Shown: positions 32,390-41,643, counted from the stretch's first letter. The stretch is 64,000 bases of DNA from Nocardioides rubriscoriae (GCF_008087085.1 NZ_VIYJ01000009.1:248001-312000), one strand, 5' to 3'. Translations and numbers: made by a program. Notes: generated from the letters alone by a model not told the origin.

Positions 32390-33919
32390 GTGGACGACAA
32401 CGGACGCCTCGGAACCGACCCCGACGAGGTCCCCGGACCCGACCGGCCCTCCCTCGAGGCGGCGTGGTCGACGGTGGTCGCCGACCTCCAACCGCACCAG
32501 CAGGCCTGGCTGCGCCAGAGCCAGCCGGTCCACCTGCACGAGACGACGGCCATCGTCGCGGTGCCCGACGACTTCACACGCTCGCAGCTGGAGGGACGGC
32601 TGCGCAACCAGCTCGAGGAAGCGCTGACCGTCCACTTCGGCCACGACATCCGCATCGCGGTGACGGTCAACCCCGACCTCGGAACGGTCATCCCCGAGGA
32701 GGCGCCCCGCCAGGTCGTCGAAGAGTCGACAAGTCGCTCCATCGACATGGCGGTGGCGGGCGACGGCTACGCGGACTTCGGGAGCCTGCCCCGCGACCGG
32801 GCCGACCGCACCGACCGCACCGACCGGGCCGACCGCACCGACCGCACCGACCAGGGCCACGAGCAGACGAAGTCGGCGCTCGAGACGCGGCTCAACCCCA
32901 AGTACACCTTCGAGACCTTCGTCATCGGTTCGTCCAACCGGTTCCCGCACGCCGCCGCCGTCGCCGTCGCCGAGGCCCCCGGCAAGGCCTACAACCCCCT
33001 GTTGATCTACGGCGACTCGGGGCTCGGGAAGACCCACCTCCTCCACGCCATCGGCCACTACGTGCGCAGCCTCTACACCGGGGCCAAGGTGCGCTACGTC
33101 TCCAGCGAGGAATTCACCAACGAGTTCATCAACGCGATCCGCGACGACCGCCAGGACCGGTTCAAGCGCCGCTACCGCGAGGTCGACGTCCTGCTGATCG
33201 ACGACATCCAGTTCCTCGAGGGCAAGACGCAGACCCAGGAGGAGTTCTTCCACACCTTCAACACGCTGCACAACGCCAACAAGCAGATCGTGCTGACCTC
33301 CGATCGCGCACCCAAGCGGCTCGAGGCGCTCGAGGACCGGCTGCGCAACCGCTTCGAGTGGGGCCTGATCACCGACGTCCAGCCCCCCGACCTCGAGACC
33401 CGCATCGCGATCCTGCGCAAGAAGGCGGCGATGGACCGGCTCACGGCACCGCCGGACGTGCTCGAGTTCATCGCCTCCAAGATCCAGACCAACATCCGCG
33501 AGCTCGAGGGGGCGCTGATCCGCGTCACGGCCTTCGCCAACCTCAACCGGCAGGAGGTCGACATGACCCTGGCCGAGATCGTGCTGAAGGACCTGATCCC
33601 CGAGGGCGGCGAGCCCGAGATCACCGCGCCGCTGATCATCGCCCAGACCGCCGCCTACTTCGGGCTCAGCATCGAGGAGCTCACCGGCCCCAGCCGCGGC
33701 CGCCACCTCGTCATCGCACGCCAGATCGCGATGTACCTGTGCCGCGAGCTCACCGACCTCTCCCTGCCCAAGATCGGCGCCCAGTTCGGCAACCGCGACC
33801 ACACCACGGTCATGTATGCCGAGCGCAAGATCAACCAGCTCCTGGGGGAGCGGCGCGCCGTCTTCAACCAGGTCAGCGAGCTCACCAACCGCGTCAAGAT
33901 GCAGGCCCGCCAGTCCTGA
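32390..33919 (+). CDS. dnaA: Chromosomal replication initiator protein DnaA
   Basis: 509 residues from GTG 32390. Domain I is about 20-100, domain II is a variable linker (about 101-165), domain III is the AAA+ ATPase with Walker A GDSGLGKT (208-215) and Walker B LLIDD (268-272), and domain IV has the DnaA signature GNRDHTTVMYAERK from 467. The linker contains an Asp-Arg-Thr/Ala repeat made by two perfect 27-bp copies. The start overlaps a DnaA box, which suggests autoregulation. The frame is open 195 nt further upstream, but that is origin DNA. Confidence 0.98.
   Translation: MDDNGRLGTDPDEVPGPDRPSLEAAWSTVVADLQPHQQAWLRQSQPVHLHETTAIVAVPDDFTRSQLEGRLRNQLEEALTVHFGHDIRIAVTVNPDLGTVIPEEAPRQVVEESTSRSIDMAVAGDGYADFGSLPRDRADRTDRTDRADRTDRTDQGHEQTKSALETRLNPKYTFETFVIGSSNRFPHAAAVAVAEAPGKAYNPLLIYGDSGLGKTHLLHAIGHYVRSLYTGAKVRYVSSEEFTNEFINAIRDDRQDRFKRRYREVDVLLIDDIQFLEGKTQTQEEFFHTFNTLHNANKQIVLTSDRAPKRLEALEDRLRNRFEWGLITDVQPPDLETRIAILRKKAAMDRLTAPPDVLEFIASKIQTNIRELEGALIRVTAFANLNRQEVDMTLAEIVLKDLIPEGGEPEITAPLIIAQTAAYFGLSIEELTGPSRGRHLVIARQIAMYLCRELTDLSLPKIGAQFGNRDHTTVMYAERKINQLLGERRAVFNQVSELTNRVKMQARQS
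32795..32848 (+). repeat. Two perfect 27-bp tandem copies in the dnaA linker
   Basis: Copies at 32795-32821 and 32822-32848, each made of three 9-bp subunits (GACCGGGCC, GACCGCACC, GACCGCACC), encode DRADRTDRT twice in the non-conserved domain II of DnaA. Confidence 0.9.
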
Positions 33920-34318
33920 GCCGAGCCGGCCCCACCGACCGCGCCGGCCTGTGCACCCAGGGGCCTCCAGGGTCCGAACTACACGGGGAGGATCTGGGGA
34001 CAACCCGGGAGCCCGGCCCCCAGGCCCGGTCCCGGTGCACAGCCGCCGCCGGTTCGTCGCTCCGTCCTCCACAGGCCCTGTGCACGGCGATCGAGCGCAG
34101 CGACCTGCACGAACGTCCTTCCTCCACAGATCCCACAGCTGCTACGACTACGACGAACCTCCAGACATCACCTCCTCCGCCGAACTCCATCCGGCCCTCC
34201 CCCTGTGGACGGACCGCCCCGCGTGGCAGGATGCGAACCCGCCAGACCACCGTGCTGCTGCCAGCCGGACCCACACACCAGGCCCACCAGCCGCACCGTC
34301 ACCTCGAAGGACACCCTC
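33920..34318. other. dnaA-dnaN intergenic region, right part of the replication origin (oriC)
   Basis: About 400 bp without a gene, in the position of oriC in most Actinobacteria. DnaA-box-like 9-mers: TGGGGACAA (33995-34003), TCCTCCACA (34065-34073 and 34122-34130) and TGTGGACGG (34204-34212). CTGTGCAC/GTGCACAG motifs recur three times. Only these fit the relaxed actinobacterial box (T/C)(T/C)(A/C/G)TCCACA, so the boxes are fewer and weaker than in the 53.7-kb cluster. No clear AT-rich stretch is visible. Confidence 0.75.
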
Positions 34319-35455
34319 GTGAAGTTCCGAGTCGAACGCGACGTCCTCGCCGACGCCGTCGCCTGGGCTGCCCGCAGCCTGCCGGTCCGCCCGAGCGCCC
34401 CGGTGCTCGCCGGTCTGTTGATCGAGGCCAGCAACGACGGCCTCGTGCTCTCGACGTTCGACTACGAGACCTCCGCCCGCGCGACCCTGACCGCCGACGT
34501 CCACGACGAGGGACGTGCCCTGGTCAGCGGCCGGCTGCTCGCCGACATCTGCCGCAGCCTCCCGGCCAAGCCGGTCGAGATGGTCATCGACGGTGCCCGG
34601 GTCTCGCTGACGTGTGGTTCGGCGCGGTTCAGCCTGCAGACGATGCCGGTGGAGGACTACCCGACCATCCCGCAGATGCCCCAGGCCACCGGCACGGTGC
34701 AGAGCGACGTCTTCGCCCACGCGGTGGCCCAGGCCGTCACCGCCGCCGGACGCGACGACATGCTCCCGGTGCTCACCGGCGTCCGCCTCGAGATCGACGG
34801 GTCGACCATCTCGCTGCTGGCCACCGACCGGTTCCGTCTCTCCCAGCGTGAGCTCGGCTGGGAACCGGGCACTCCCGACGAGTCCCTGGCCGCGCTGGTC
34901 CCGGCCAAGGTCCTCGGTGACACGGCCAAGTCGCTCACCTCCGGCAGCGAGGTCACCATCGCGCTGTCGGCCGGAGGCACCGGTGAGGGGCTCATCGGGT
35001 TCGAGGGCGTCGGGCCCGGAGGCGTACGCCGCACCACGACCCGGCTGCTCGACGGGGAGTTCCCCAAGGTCCGCAGCCTCTTCCCGGCCGAGAAGCTCAC
35101 CACCGCCCGCGTCGACAAGCAGGCTCTGATCGAGTCGGTCAAGCGTGTGGCCCTGGTGGCCGAGCGCAACACGGCGGTCCAGCTGCAGTTCAGCGACGGT
35201 GTGCTCACGCTCGACGCCGGCTCCGGCGACGAGGCCCAGGCCTCGGAATCGATCCAGGCGACCATCGAGGGCGAGGACATCACGACGGGGTTCAACCCCC
35301 AGTTCCTCCTCGACGGCCTGACCGCCATCGACGAGTCGGTCGTCGAGCTCGCCTTCACCCAGGCCTCCAAGCCCGTGGTCCTCAGCGGCATCACCGACGA
35401 CGACTCCGACCCGGGGTTCCGCTACCTCCTCATGCCTCGCCGCCTGCTGTCGTAG
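34319..35455 (+). CDS. dnaN: DNA polymerase III sliding clamp, beta subunit
   Basis: 378-residue clamp that tethers the replicative polymerase to DNA. The three repeated clamp domains are seen from start MKFRVERDVLADAVAWAARS (GTG) through RDDMLPVLTGVRLEI to the C-terminal KPVVLSGITDDDSDPGFRYLLMP. AAGGA lies 8 nt before GTG 34319; the open frame upstream lies in origin DNA and is not conserved. It is followed by gnd after 49 bp. Confidence 0.98.
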   Translation: MKFRVERDVLADAVAWAARSLPVRPSAPVLAGLLIEASNDGLVLSTFDYETSARATLTADVHDEGRALVSGRLLADICRSLPAKPVEMVIDGARVSLTCGSARFSLQTMPVEDYPTIPQMPQATGTVQSDVFAHAVAQAVTAAGRDDMLPVLTGVRLEIDGSTISLLATDRFRLSQRELGWEPGTPDESLAALVPAKVLGDTAKSLTSGSEVTIALSAGGTGEGLIGFEGVGPGGVRRTTTRLLDGEFPKVRSLFPAEKLTTARVDKQALIESVKRVALVAERNTAVQLQFSDGVLTLDAGSGDEAQASESIQATIEGEDITTGFNPQFLLDGLTAIDESVVELAFTQASKPVVLSGITDDDSDPGFRYLLMPRRLLS

Positions 35456-35504
35456 GGCACAGCGGCCCGACCCGCACCGCCCACCGCCACCCCCAGGAGC
35501 AGCC

Positions 35505-36419
35505 ATGCACATCGGACTCGTCGGCCTCGGCAAGATGGGTGGCAACATGCGCACCCGCATGCGCGCCGCCGGCCTCACCGTGGTCGGCTACGACCGCAAC
35601 CCCGACCTCGCCGACGTCGACAGCCTGGCGGCGCTGGTGGCGGCACTCCCGACCGACGGCCCCAGGGTCGTGTGGGTGATGGTCCCCGCCGGTGAGCCGA
35701 CCCGTGCCACGATCGCCGAGCTCGGTGACCTGCTCGGCGACGGCGACCTCGTCGTCGACGGCGGCAACTCCAAGTACACCGACGACCAGGCCAACGCCGC
35801 GATGCTCGCCGAGCGCGGCATCGGCTTCGTCGACTGCGGGGTCTCCGGTGGGGTGTGGGGCCGAGACAACGGCTACGCCCTCATGTGCGGCGGGTCCCTC
35901 GACGACGTCGCCAAGGTGCAGCCCGCGTTCGACGCCCTCAAGCCCGAGGGCGGTGGCTTCGTGCACGCCGGCGCCAAGCCCGGCGCCGGGCACTTCGCCA
36001 AGATGGTCCACAACGGCATCGAGTACGCGATGATGCAGGCCTACGCCGAGGGCTGGGAGCTGCTCGAGGCGGTCGACCTGGTCGACAACGTCACCGAGGT
36101 CTTCGACTCCTGGCGCACGGGCACCGTCATCCGCTCCTGGCTGCTCGACCTGCTGGTCGCGGCCCTGGAGGACGACACCCACCTCGACCAGCTGCGCGGC
36201 TACGCCGACGACTCCGGTGAGGGCCGGTGGACCGTCGAGGCCGCCATCGAGCACGCCGTGCCGATGCACGTGATCGCCGCGTCGCTCTTCGCCCGCTTCA
36301 CCTCGCGCCAGGACGACAGCCCGGCGATGAAGGCCGTGGCGGCGATGCGCAACCAGTTCGGCGGCCACGCTGTGCGCACCGCCCCACCGGCCGGCGGCGA
36401 CGCGAGCCCGACGACCTAG
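35505..36419 (+). CDS. gnd: 6-phosphogluconate dehydrogenase, decarboxylating (short, NAD-type)
   Basis: Oxidative decarboxylation of 6-phosphogluconate to ribulose 5-phosphate in the pentose phosphate pathway. The 304 residues match the short GndA/YqeC group rather than the 470-residue dimeric form. Motifs: nucleotide-binding GLVGLGKMGGNM, VDGGNSKYTDD, GVSGGVWG and the catalytic KMVHNGIEYAMMQAYAEG. AGGAG precedes the ATG by 5 nt. The dnaN-gnd-recF order is the same as in Streptomyces. Confidence 0.95.
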   Translation: MHIGLVGLGKMGGNMRTRMRAAGLTVVGYDRNPDLADVDSLAALVAALPTDGPRVVWVMVPAGEPTRATIAELGDLLGDGDLVVDGGNSKYTDDQANAAMLAERGIGFVDCGVSGGVWGRDNGYALMCGGSLDDVAKVQPAFDALKPEGGGFVHAGAKPGAGHFAKMVHNGIEYAMMQAYAEGWELLEAVDLVDNVTEVFDSWRTGTVIRSWLLDLLVAALEDDTHLDQLRGYADDSGEGRWTVEAAIEHAVPMHVIAASLFARFTSRQDDSPAMKAVAAMRNQFGGHAVRTAPPAGGDASPTT

Positions 36420-36427
36420 AAGGCCGG

Positions 36428-36844
36428 CTAGACGGCCAGCACCAGCCGGACCGCCGCGAAGGCGAGCCAGACGCCGACGAACGCGACCGCCCAGGGCCGG
36501 CGTACGACGGCGTCGAGGTCGGGCGGTGGCCTGCGACGCGCTAGTGCGACGACGACGGCCACGACCAGGGCGAGGGCGGCGCCGGCGGCGACGACCCCGA
36601 ACGGGTGCGCGGTGAACGAGTCGTGCCACCGGCCGTGGGCCAGGTAGACCCACGATCGGGTCAGGCCGCACCCGGGGCACGGCAGACCGGTGAGGCGCCG
36701 GAACGGGCAGATGACCGGCCCGTCCTCGACGTGGTCGGGCGAGATGACGAACGCCGCGCCGAGCGCCGCAGCCGCCCCGGCCGCCACCAGCTGGGTGGTG
36801 ACCGGGGCGAGCCCGCGGTCAGCGGAGGGGGCGGCCCTGCGCAT
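36428..36844 (-). CDS. DUF2752 domain-containing membrane protein
   Basis: 138 residues with three predicted membrane segments. The DUF2752 signature is CPFRRLTGLPCPGCGLTRSW, with its conserved cysteines. Function is unknown. It overlaps the end of the upstream TM2-domain gene by 26 nt, so it is probably co-translated, and it is convergent to gnd with only 8 bp between stops. Confidence 0.88.
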   Translation of the reverse strand: MRRAAPSADRGLAPVTTQLVAAGAAAALGAAFVISPDHVEDGPVICPFRRLTGLPCPGCGLTRSWVYLAHGRWHDSFTAHPFGVVAAGAALALVVAVVVALARRRPPPDLDAVVRRPWAVAFVGVWLAFAAVRLVLAV

Positions 36845-37361
36845 CGGGGACCTTGCGCATCAGCACCAGGACGAGGTCGATGATCGTCCAGACGCCGAGG
36901 CCACCGCAGGTGAGCAGCTTGGCCACGCCGAGCCCGGTGTAGCCGAGGTAGAAGCGGTCGACGCCGAAGGTGCCGAGCAGCCACGACAGCAACGCCGTGG
37001 TCAGCCACTCCTTGTCGGAGTAGAGGCCGGGCACCTCCTTGGCCGGGAACCACTGGGCGCCGTTGTCGGCGCGCACCATGGTGTCGGGCTTGAGGTTGCC
37101 CGAGGTCGCCATCTGCGCCAGCTGGCCGATCTGCAGGGGACCCTGCTCCTGGCCCATCTGCGAGATGAAGTAGGCGCCGGGGGCTCCGTAGCCGGCCGGT
37201 GCGGGCTGACCGTAGCCCGGGGCGGGTTGGCCGTAGCCCTGCGGGAGCTGCCCGTAACCGCCTGGCTGCTGGCCGTAGGCCGGGGGCGGTGGGGACTGCG
37301 GCGGTGGTGCCGAGCCGTAGGGATCCGGCGGGGGCTGCTTGGCCAACGGGTCTTCACTCAT
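36819..37361 (-). CDS. GYF_2 and TM2 domain-containing membrane protein
   Basis: 180 residues. The first 70 are Pro/Gly/Tyr/Gln-rich with repeated YGQPAPGYGQP. A GYF_2-type domain follows (YFISQMGQEQGPLQIGQLAQMA, Trp in AQWFPAKEV), then a C-terminal TM2 domain (WLTTALLSWLLGTFGVDRFYLGYTGLG and GVWTIIDLVLVLM) with two membrane helices and the typical F(G)xDRFYLG turn. Role unknown. It diverges from recF and is coupled to the DUF2752 gene. The frame is open into recF antisense, so I used the first Met with the low-complexity leader. Confidence 0.87.
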   Translation of the reverse strand: MSEDPLAKQPPPDPYGSAPPPQSPPPPAYGQQPGGYGQLPQGYGQPAPGYGQPAPAGYGAPGAYFISQMGQEQGPLQIGQLAQMATSGNLKPDTMVRADNGAQWFPAKEVPGLYSDKEWLTTALLSWLLGTFGVDRFYLGYTGLGVAKLLTCGGLGVWTIIDLVLVLMRKVPDAQGRPLR

Positions 37362-37433
37362 GGCAGAACAGTAGGCCCCGTAGGCTCCGGTGGGACCGGA
37401 CGCGCGGGCCGGCCCCACAGGAGGATCGACGCA

Positions 37434-38663
37434 GTGCACGTCTCGCACCTGGCGCTGCACAACTTCCGCTCCTACGCCCTGGCCGACGTCCCCCTGGGCC
37501 CCGGCGTCACGGCGTTCGTGGGTCGCAACGGGCAGGGCAAGACCAACCTGGTCGAGGCCGTCGACTACCTCTCGCGGCTGTCCTCGCACCGGGTCGCCGG
37601 CGACACCCCGCTGGTGCGGGCCGGCGCCGAGCAGGCCGTCGTGCGGGCCGCGGTGGTCAAGGACGGCCGCACCGCCGTGCTCGAGGTCGAGATCAATGTC
37701 GGCAAGTCGAACAAGGGACGAATCAATAAGTCGACATTGCCCCGGGTGCGCGACATCGTCGGGCTGGTCCGCACGGTCGTCTTCTCGCCCGAGGACCTCA
37801 CGCTGGTCAAGGGCGACCCCGCCGACCGGCGGCGGTTCCTCGACGACCTCCTGGTGCTGCGCACCCCCCGTCTGGCCGGCACGATCAGCGACCTCGAGCG
37901 GGTGCTCAAGCAGCGCGCGACGCTGCTCAAGACCGCCGGCCACGCCCGCCGCGGGTCGACCAGCCAGGAGTCCGCCCTCTCGACGCTCGACGTGTGGGAC
38001 TCCCAGCTCGCCCAGGTCGGTGCCGAGCTGCTCGCGCAGCGCCTGACGCTCGTCGAGCACCTGCGTCCCTACGTGGGCGCGGCGTACGCGACCGTGGCCC
38101 GCGGCGCCGGACGCGACGACGCGGCGATCGCCTACAAGGCCTCCTTCGAGCTGCCGCACGCGGCGACGGTCGACCCGGCCGCTCCCGACCGCGGTGAGCT
38201 GGCCCAGGCGCTACTCGCCGAGCTCGGACGCCGCCGCAACGACGAGCTCGACCGCGGGGTCTGCCTGGTGGGCCCGCACCGCGACGACCTGCTGCTCTCG
38301 CTGGGCCAGTCGGTGCCGCAGTCGCTGCCCGCGACCGGCGAAGGGATCGGGGAGGGCCTCGGGGAAGGGACCGGCACCCGGCTCCCGGTCAAGGGCTACG
38401 CCTCCCACGGCGAGAGCTGGTCCTTCGCGCTCGCGCTGCGCCTGGCCTCCTACGACCTGCTCCGCTCGGAGGGCGACGACCCGATCCTCATCCTCGACGA
38501 CGTCTTCGCCGAGCTCGACGCCGAACGCCGCACCCAGCTCGCCGCGCTCGTCGCGGGGGCCGAGCAGGTGCTGGTGACCGCCGCGGTGGCCGCCGACGTC
38601 CCCGAGGCGCTCGCCGGCACCCGCTACACCGTGGCCGGGGGAGAGGTGACCCGTGCCGACTGA
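37434..38663 (+). CDS. recF: DNA replication and repair protein RecF
   Basis: 409-residue SMC-like ATPase that helps load RecA at gapped DNA. Walker A is GRNGQGKTNLVEAV, the signature and Walker B are SFALALRLASYDLL and ILILDDVFAELD. AGGAGG lies 9 nt before GTG 37434. Codons around 37690-37740 (INVGKSNKGRINKSTLP) use AAT, CGA, ACA and TTG, unlike the rest of the gene. It overlaps the dciA-like gene by 11 nt. Confidence 0.96.
   Translation: MHVSHLALHNFRSYALADVPLGPGVTAFVGRNGQGKTNLVEAVDYLSRLSSHRVAGDTPLVRAGAEQAVVRAAVVKDGRTAVLEVEINVGKSNKGRINKSTLPRVRDIVGLVRTVVFSPEDLTLVKGDPADRRRFLDDLLVLRTPRLAGTISDLERVLKQRATLLKTAGHARRGSTSQESALSTLDVWDSQLAQVGAELLAQRLTLVEHLRPYVGAAYATVARGAGRDDAAIAYKASFELPHAATVDPAAPDRGELAQALLAELGRRRNDELDRGVCLVGPHRDDLLLSLGQSVPQSLPATGEGIGEGLGEGTGTRLPVKGYASHGESWSFALALRLASYDLLRSEGDDPILILDDVFAELDAERRTQLAALVAGAEQVLVTAAVAADVPEALAGTRYTVAGGEVTRAD
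37694..37739. repeat. Inverted repeat in a low-GC patch of recF
   Basis: CAATGTCG (37694-37701) and CGACATTG (37732-37739) form perfect 8-bp arms around 30 bp; AAGTCGA also occurs twice as a direct repeat. The patch is conspicuously AT-richer than the surrounding gene. Confidence 0.5.
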
Positions 38664-39228
38664 CGACCCGCAGCCCTCCGACCCGACCACGCCCGTCGAC
38701 CCGAGCACGCCCGTCGAACCGGCGCACACCGACGACGGGCTCGACCTCGCGCGCCAGGTCACCCGGGCGACGGCCGGCACCACGCCGGCCGCCCGACGCA
38801 AGGGGCCCCGTCGTACCCCGCCCCCGGGCGACGTACGACGCGGCCGTGTGTCGGGGGCCCACCCCGACGACCGCGACCCGCAACTGCTCGGGGGCGAGGT
38901 CGGACGGCTCGTCGACCGCGGGGGCTGGGAGCTGCAGCTGCGCATCCGCGGGGTCTTCGCCCGGTGGCCCGACCTCGTCGGCGACGACGTGGCCGCGCAC
39001 TGCACCCCCGAGTCGTTCGCCGACGGCAGGCTCGTGGTGCGCACCGACTCGACCGCGTGGGCCACGCAGCTGACCCTGCTGACCCCCAGCGTCCTGCGCC
39101 GCCTCAACGAGGACCTCGGGCACGGCACCGTCACGATCCTGGAGGTGCTCGGCCCGCACCTGCCCACGTGGAAGAAGGGTCGGCGCTCGGCCCGTGACGG
39201 CCGGGGTCCGCGCGACACCTACGGCTGA
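38653..39228 (+). CDS. DciA family protein (DUF721)
   Basis: 191 residues. The N-terminal 75 are acidic/low complexity with basic patches; the C-terminal DUF721 fold runs from WELQLRIRGVFARWPDLVGDDVAAHC to LTLLTPSVLRRLNEDLG. DciA is the ancestral loader or activator of the replicative helicase, and its gene lies between recF and gyrB in Actinobacteria (Rv0004-like). The GTG start overlaps recF by 11 nt. Confidence 0.9.
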   Translation: MPTDDPQPSDPTTPVDPSTPVEPAHTDDGLDLARQVTRATAGTTPAARRKGPRRTPPPGDVRRGRVSGAHPDDRDPQLLGGEVGRLVDRGGWELQLRIRGVFARWPDLVGDDVAAHCTPESFADGRLVVRTDSTAWATQLTLLTPSVLRRLNEDLGHGTVTILEVLGPHLPTWKKGRRSARDGRGPRDTYG

Positions 39229-39376
39229 ACGGGCCCGACCTGTGCCGACCCGCACCCACCCGGACCGGCTCGGAGCCGGTCCAGCGGCCCCGACGACGTA
39301 TGGGGCCTTGGTCGAGGCCCTCCCAGGGCCCCTGAACGGCACCTACGGGCCGCTGAGGGCCGATCTCGTCGCAATC

Positions 39377-39430
39377 CTGTCCACAGCCGGACGCCCGGAC
39401 CATGAAATGCGGCCCGGGAAGGGCTATTAT
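39377..39430 (+). promoter_or_regulatory. Candidate gyrB promoter with an upstream DnaA box
   Basis: ATGAAA (39402-39407) and TATTAT (39425-39430) are separated by 17 nt, a good vegetative promoter. A DnaA box CTGTCCACA (39377-39385) sits 16 bp upstream of the -35 element. The rest of the 285-bp dciA-gyrB gap shows no gene. Confidence 0.6.
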
Positions 39431-39513
39431 GGCCACCGAGGTCGCGACCCTGGAGCCGCGACCTCCGTCATGTCCGGTCACCCGACCGGGCCCCCGTCGT
39501 GAAGAGGTCCCGC

Positions 39514-41643
39514 GTGTCCGACGAAGTCACCCCCGACAGCACCCTGGCCGAGCACGAGGTCGGCGAGGAGATGCTGACCACGATCACCAGCTCGGCCGTC
39601 GACACCGCCTACGGCGCCGAGTCGATCCAGGTCCTCGAGGGGCTCGAGGCGGTCCGCAAGCGCCCCGGCATGTACATCGGCTCGACCAACGAGAAGGGCC
39701 TGCACCACCTCATCTGGGAGGTGGTCGACAACGCCGTCGACGAGTCGCTGGCCGGCCACTGCGACCGGATCGTGCTGACCCTGCTGGCCGACGGCGGCGT
39801 GCGGGTCGAGGACAACGGCCGCGGCATCCCCACCGACACCGCCCCCGGCCAGGAGCTGCCCGCCCTGACCCTGGCCCTGACGGTCCTGCACGCGGGCGGC
39901 AAGTTCGGCGGCGGCGGCTACAAGGTGTCCGGTGGTCTGCACGGCGTCGGCATCTCCGTGGTCAACGCGCTGTCGTCGAAGGTGATCGCCGAGGTCCGCA
40001 ACCGGGGCCACGAGTGGCGCCAGGTCTTCGAGGTCGGCGTCCCGGTGACCGAGCTCGAGGAGGTCCGCACCCTCGAGCCCGGCGAGCGCACCGGCACCAC
40101 GATCACCTACTACGCCTCCCCGACGATCTTCGAGACCACGACCTACTCGCTCGAGACGATCACCAGCCGGGTGCGCGAGTACGCCTTCCTCAACAAGGGT
40201 CTCGAGATCGTGGTCCGCGACGAGCGGCCCGCCGCGGCAGACCTCGCCGAGGCCGTCGCCGACGACACCGTCGACCGGGCCGTCGACTCGGTCGCCCCCG
40301 ACGCGATCCACTCGGCCGCCGGCGGCGGCATCGAGCAGGTCTTCCGCTACGACCGCGGCCTGGTCGACTACGTCGAGCACCTCAACCGCGCCAAGACGCC
40401 GGCCAACCCGACCGTGATCTCGTTCGAGGCCGAGACGCCGGCCTCGTCGGCCAACCACATGAGCCTCGAGGTCGCGATGCAGTGGAACACGACCTACGCG
40501 GAGTCGGTCCACACCTTTGCCAACACCATCAACACCGCCGAGGGCGGCACCCACGAGGAGGGCTTCCGCGCGGCGCTCACCTCGCTGGTCAACAACGCGG
40601 GCTTCGACTGGGGCCTGATGAAGAAGCCCGAGGACCGCGTGTCCGGCGACGACGTCCGCGAGGGCCTCACCGCGATCATCTCGATCAAGCTCGGCGAGCC
40701 CCAGTTCGAGGGTCAGACCAAGACCAAGCTCGGCAACACCGAGGCCAAGGGCTTCACCCAGAAGATCGTCAACGACCAGCTCGGTGCCTGGTTCGAGCAG
40801 AACCCCGCCGAGGCCAAGGGCATCGTCCGCAAGGCGATGGACGCCGCCAGCGCCCGGCTGGCCGCCAAGAAGGCGCGCGAGCTCGCCCGCGGGCGCAAGG
40901 GCTTCGGCAGCGGCGGCGGGCTGCCCGGCAAGCTGTCGGACTGCCAGTCGACCAACCCCGAGGAGTGCGAGGTCTTCATCGTCGAGGGCGACTCGGCCGG
41001 TGGCTCGGCCCGGCAGGGCCGCGACCCGCGGGTCCAGGCGATCCTCCCGATCCGCGGCAAGATCCTCAACGTCGAGAAGGCCCGCATCGACAAGGTCCTG
41101 GCCAACACCGAGGTGCAGTCGATCATCTCCGCCCTGGGCACCGGCATCCAGGAGGACTTCGCGATCGAGAAGCTGCGCTACCACAAGGTCGTGCTGATGG
41201 CCGACGCCGACGTCGACGGCCACCACATCAACACCCTGCTGCTGACGCTGATCTTCCGGTTCATGAAGCCGCTGATCGAGGGCGGCTTCGTCTACATGGC
41301 CCAGCCGCCGCTGTACCGGATCCGCTGGAACGGCCCGCCGTCGGACCACGAGTTCGTCTACTCCGACGCCGAGCGCGACACGCTCATGGCCCACGGCCTG
41401 GCCAACGGCCGCAAGCTCCCCAAGGAGAACCCCGTCCAGCGCTACAAGGGGCTCGGGGAGATGAACGCCAAGGAGCTGTGGGAGACCACGATGGACCCCG
41501 AGCAGCGGCTCATGCTCCAGGTCACCCTCGACGACGCCGCGCACGCCGACGAGATCTTCTCGATCCTCATGGGCGAGGACGTCGAGCAGCGGCGCTCCTT
41601 CATCCAGCGCAACGCCAAGGACGTCCGTTTCCTTGACATCTGA
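39514..41643 (+). CDS. gyrB: DNA gyrase subunit B
   Basis: 709 residues. GHKL ATPase: KRPGMYIGSTNEKGLHHLIW, EVVDNAVDE, DNGRGIP, GGKFGGGGYKVSGGLHGVG. The TOPRIM domain has the EGDSAGGSA and DADVDGHH metal motifs; the C-terminus has QRYKGLGEMN. With GyrA it introduces negative supercoils. A slightly acidic insertion (about residues 245-275) separates blocks of the transducer domain. GTG 39514 has AGAGG 6 nt upstream; the GTG 15 nt earlier lacks a site. Confidence 0.97.
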   Translation: MSDEVTPDSTLAEHEVGEEMLTTITSSAVDTAYGAESIQVLEGLEAVRKRPGMYIGSTNEKGLHHLIWEVVDNAVDESLAGHCDRIVLTLLADGGVRVEDNGRGIPTDTAPGQELPALTLALTVLHAGGKFGGGGYKVSGGLHGVGISVVNALSSKVIAEVRNRGHEWRQVFEVGVPVTELEEVRTLEPGERTGTTITYYASPTIFETTTYSLETITSRVREYAFLNKGLEIVVRDERPAAADLAEAVADDTVDRAVDSVAPDAIHSAAGGGIEQVFRYDRGLVDYVEHLNRAKTPANPTVISFEAETPASSANHMSLEVAMQWNTTYAESVHTFANTINTAEGGTHEEGFRAALTSLVNNAGFDWGLMKKPEDRVSGDDVREGLTAIISIKLGEPQFEGQTKTKLGNTEAKGFTQKIVNDQLGAWFEQNPAEAKGIVRKAMDAASARLAAKKARELARGRKGFGSGGGLPGKLSDCQSTNPEECEVFIVEGDSAGGSARQGRDPRVQAILPIRGKILNVEKARIDKVLANTEVQSIISALGTGIQEDFAIEKLRYHKVVLMADADVDGHHINTLLLTLIFRFMKPLIEGGFVYMAQPPLYRIRWNGPPSDHEFVYSDAERDTLMAHGLANGRKLPKENPVQRYKGLGEMNAKELWETTMDPEQRLMLQVTLDDAAHADEIFSILMGEDVEQRRSFIQRNAKDVRFLDI

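Noticed and set aside
32351..34072. A 573-codon minus-strand frame opposite dnaA
   Set aside because: dnaA is unambiguous; the antisense frame is a composition shadow.
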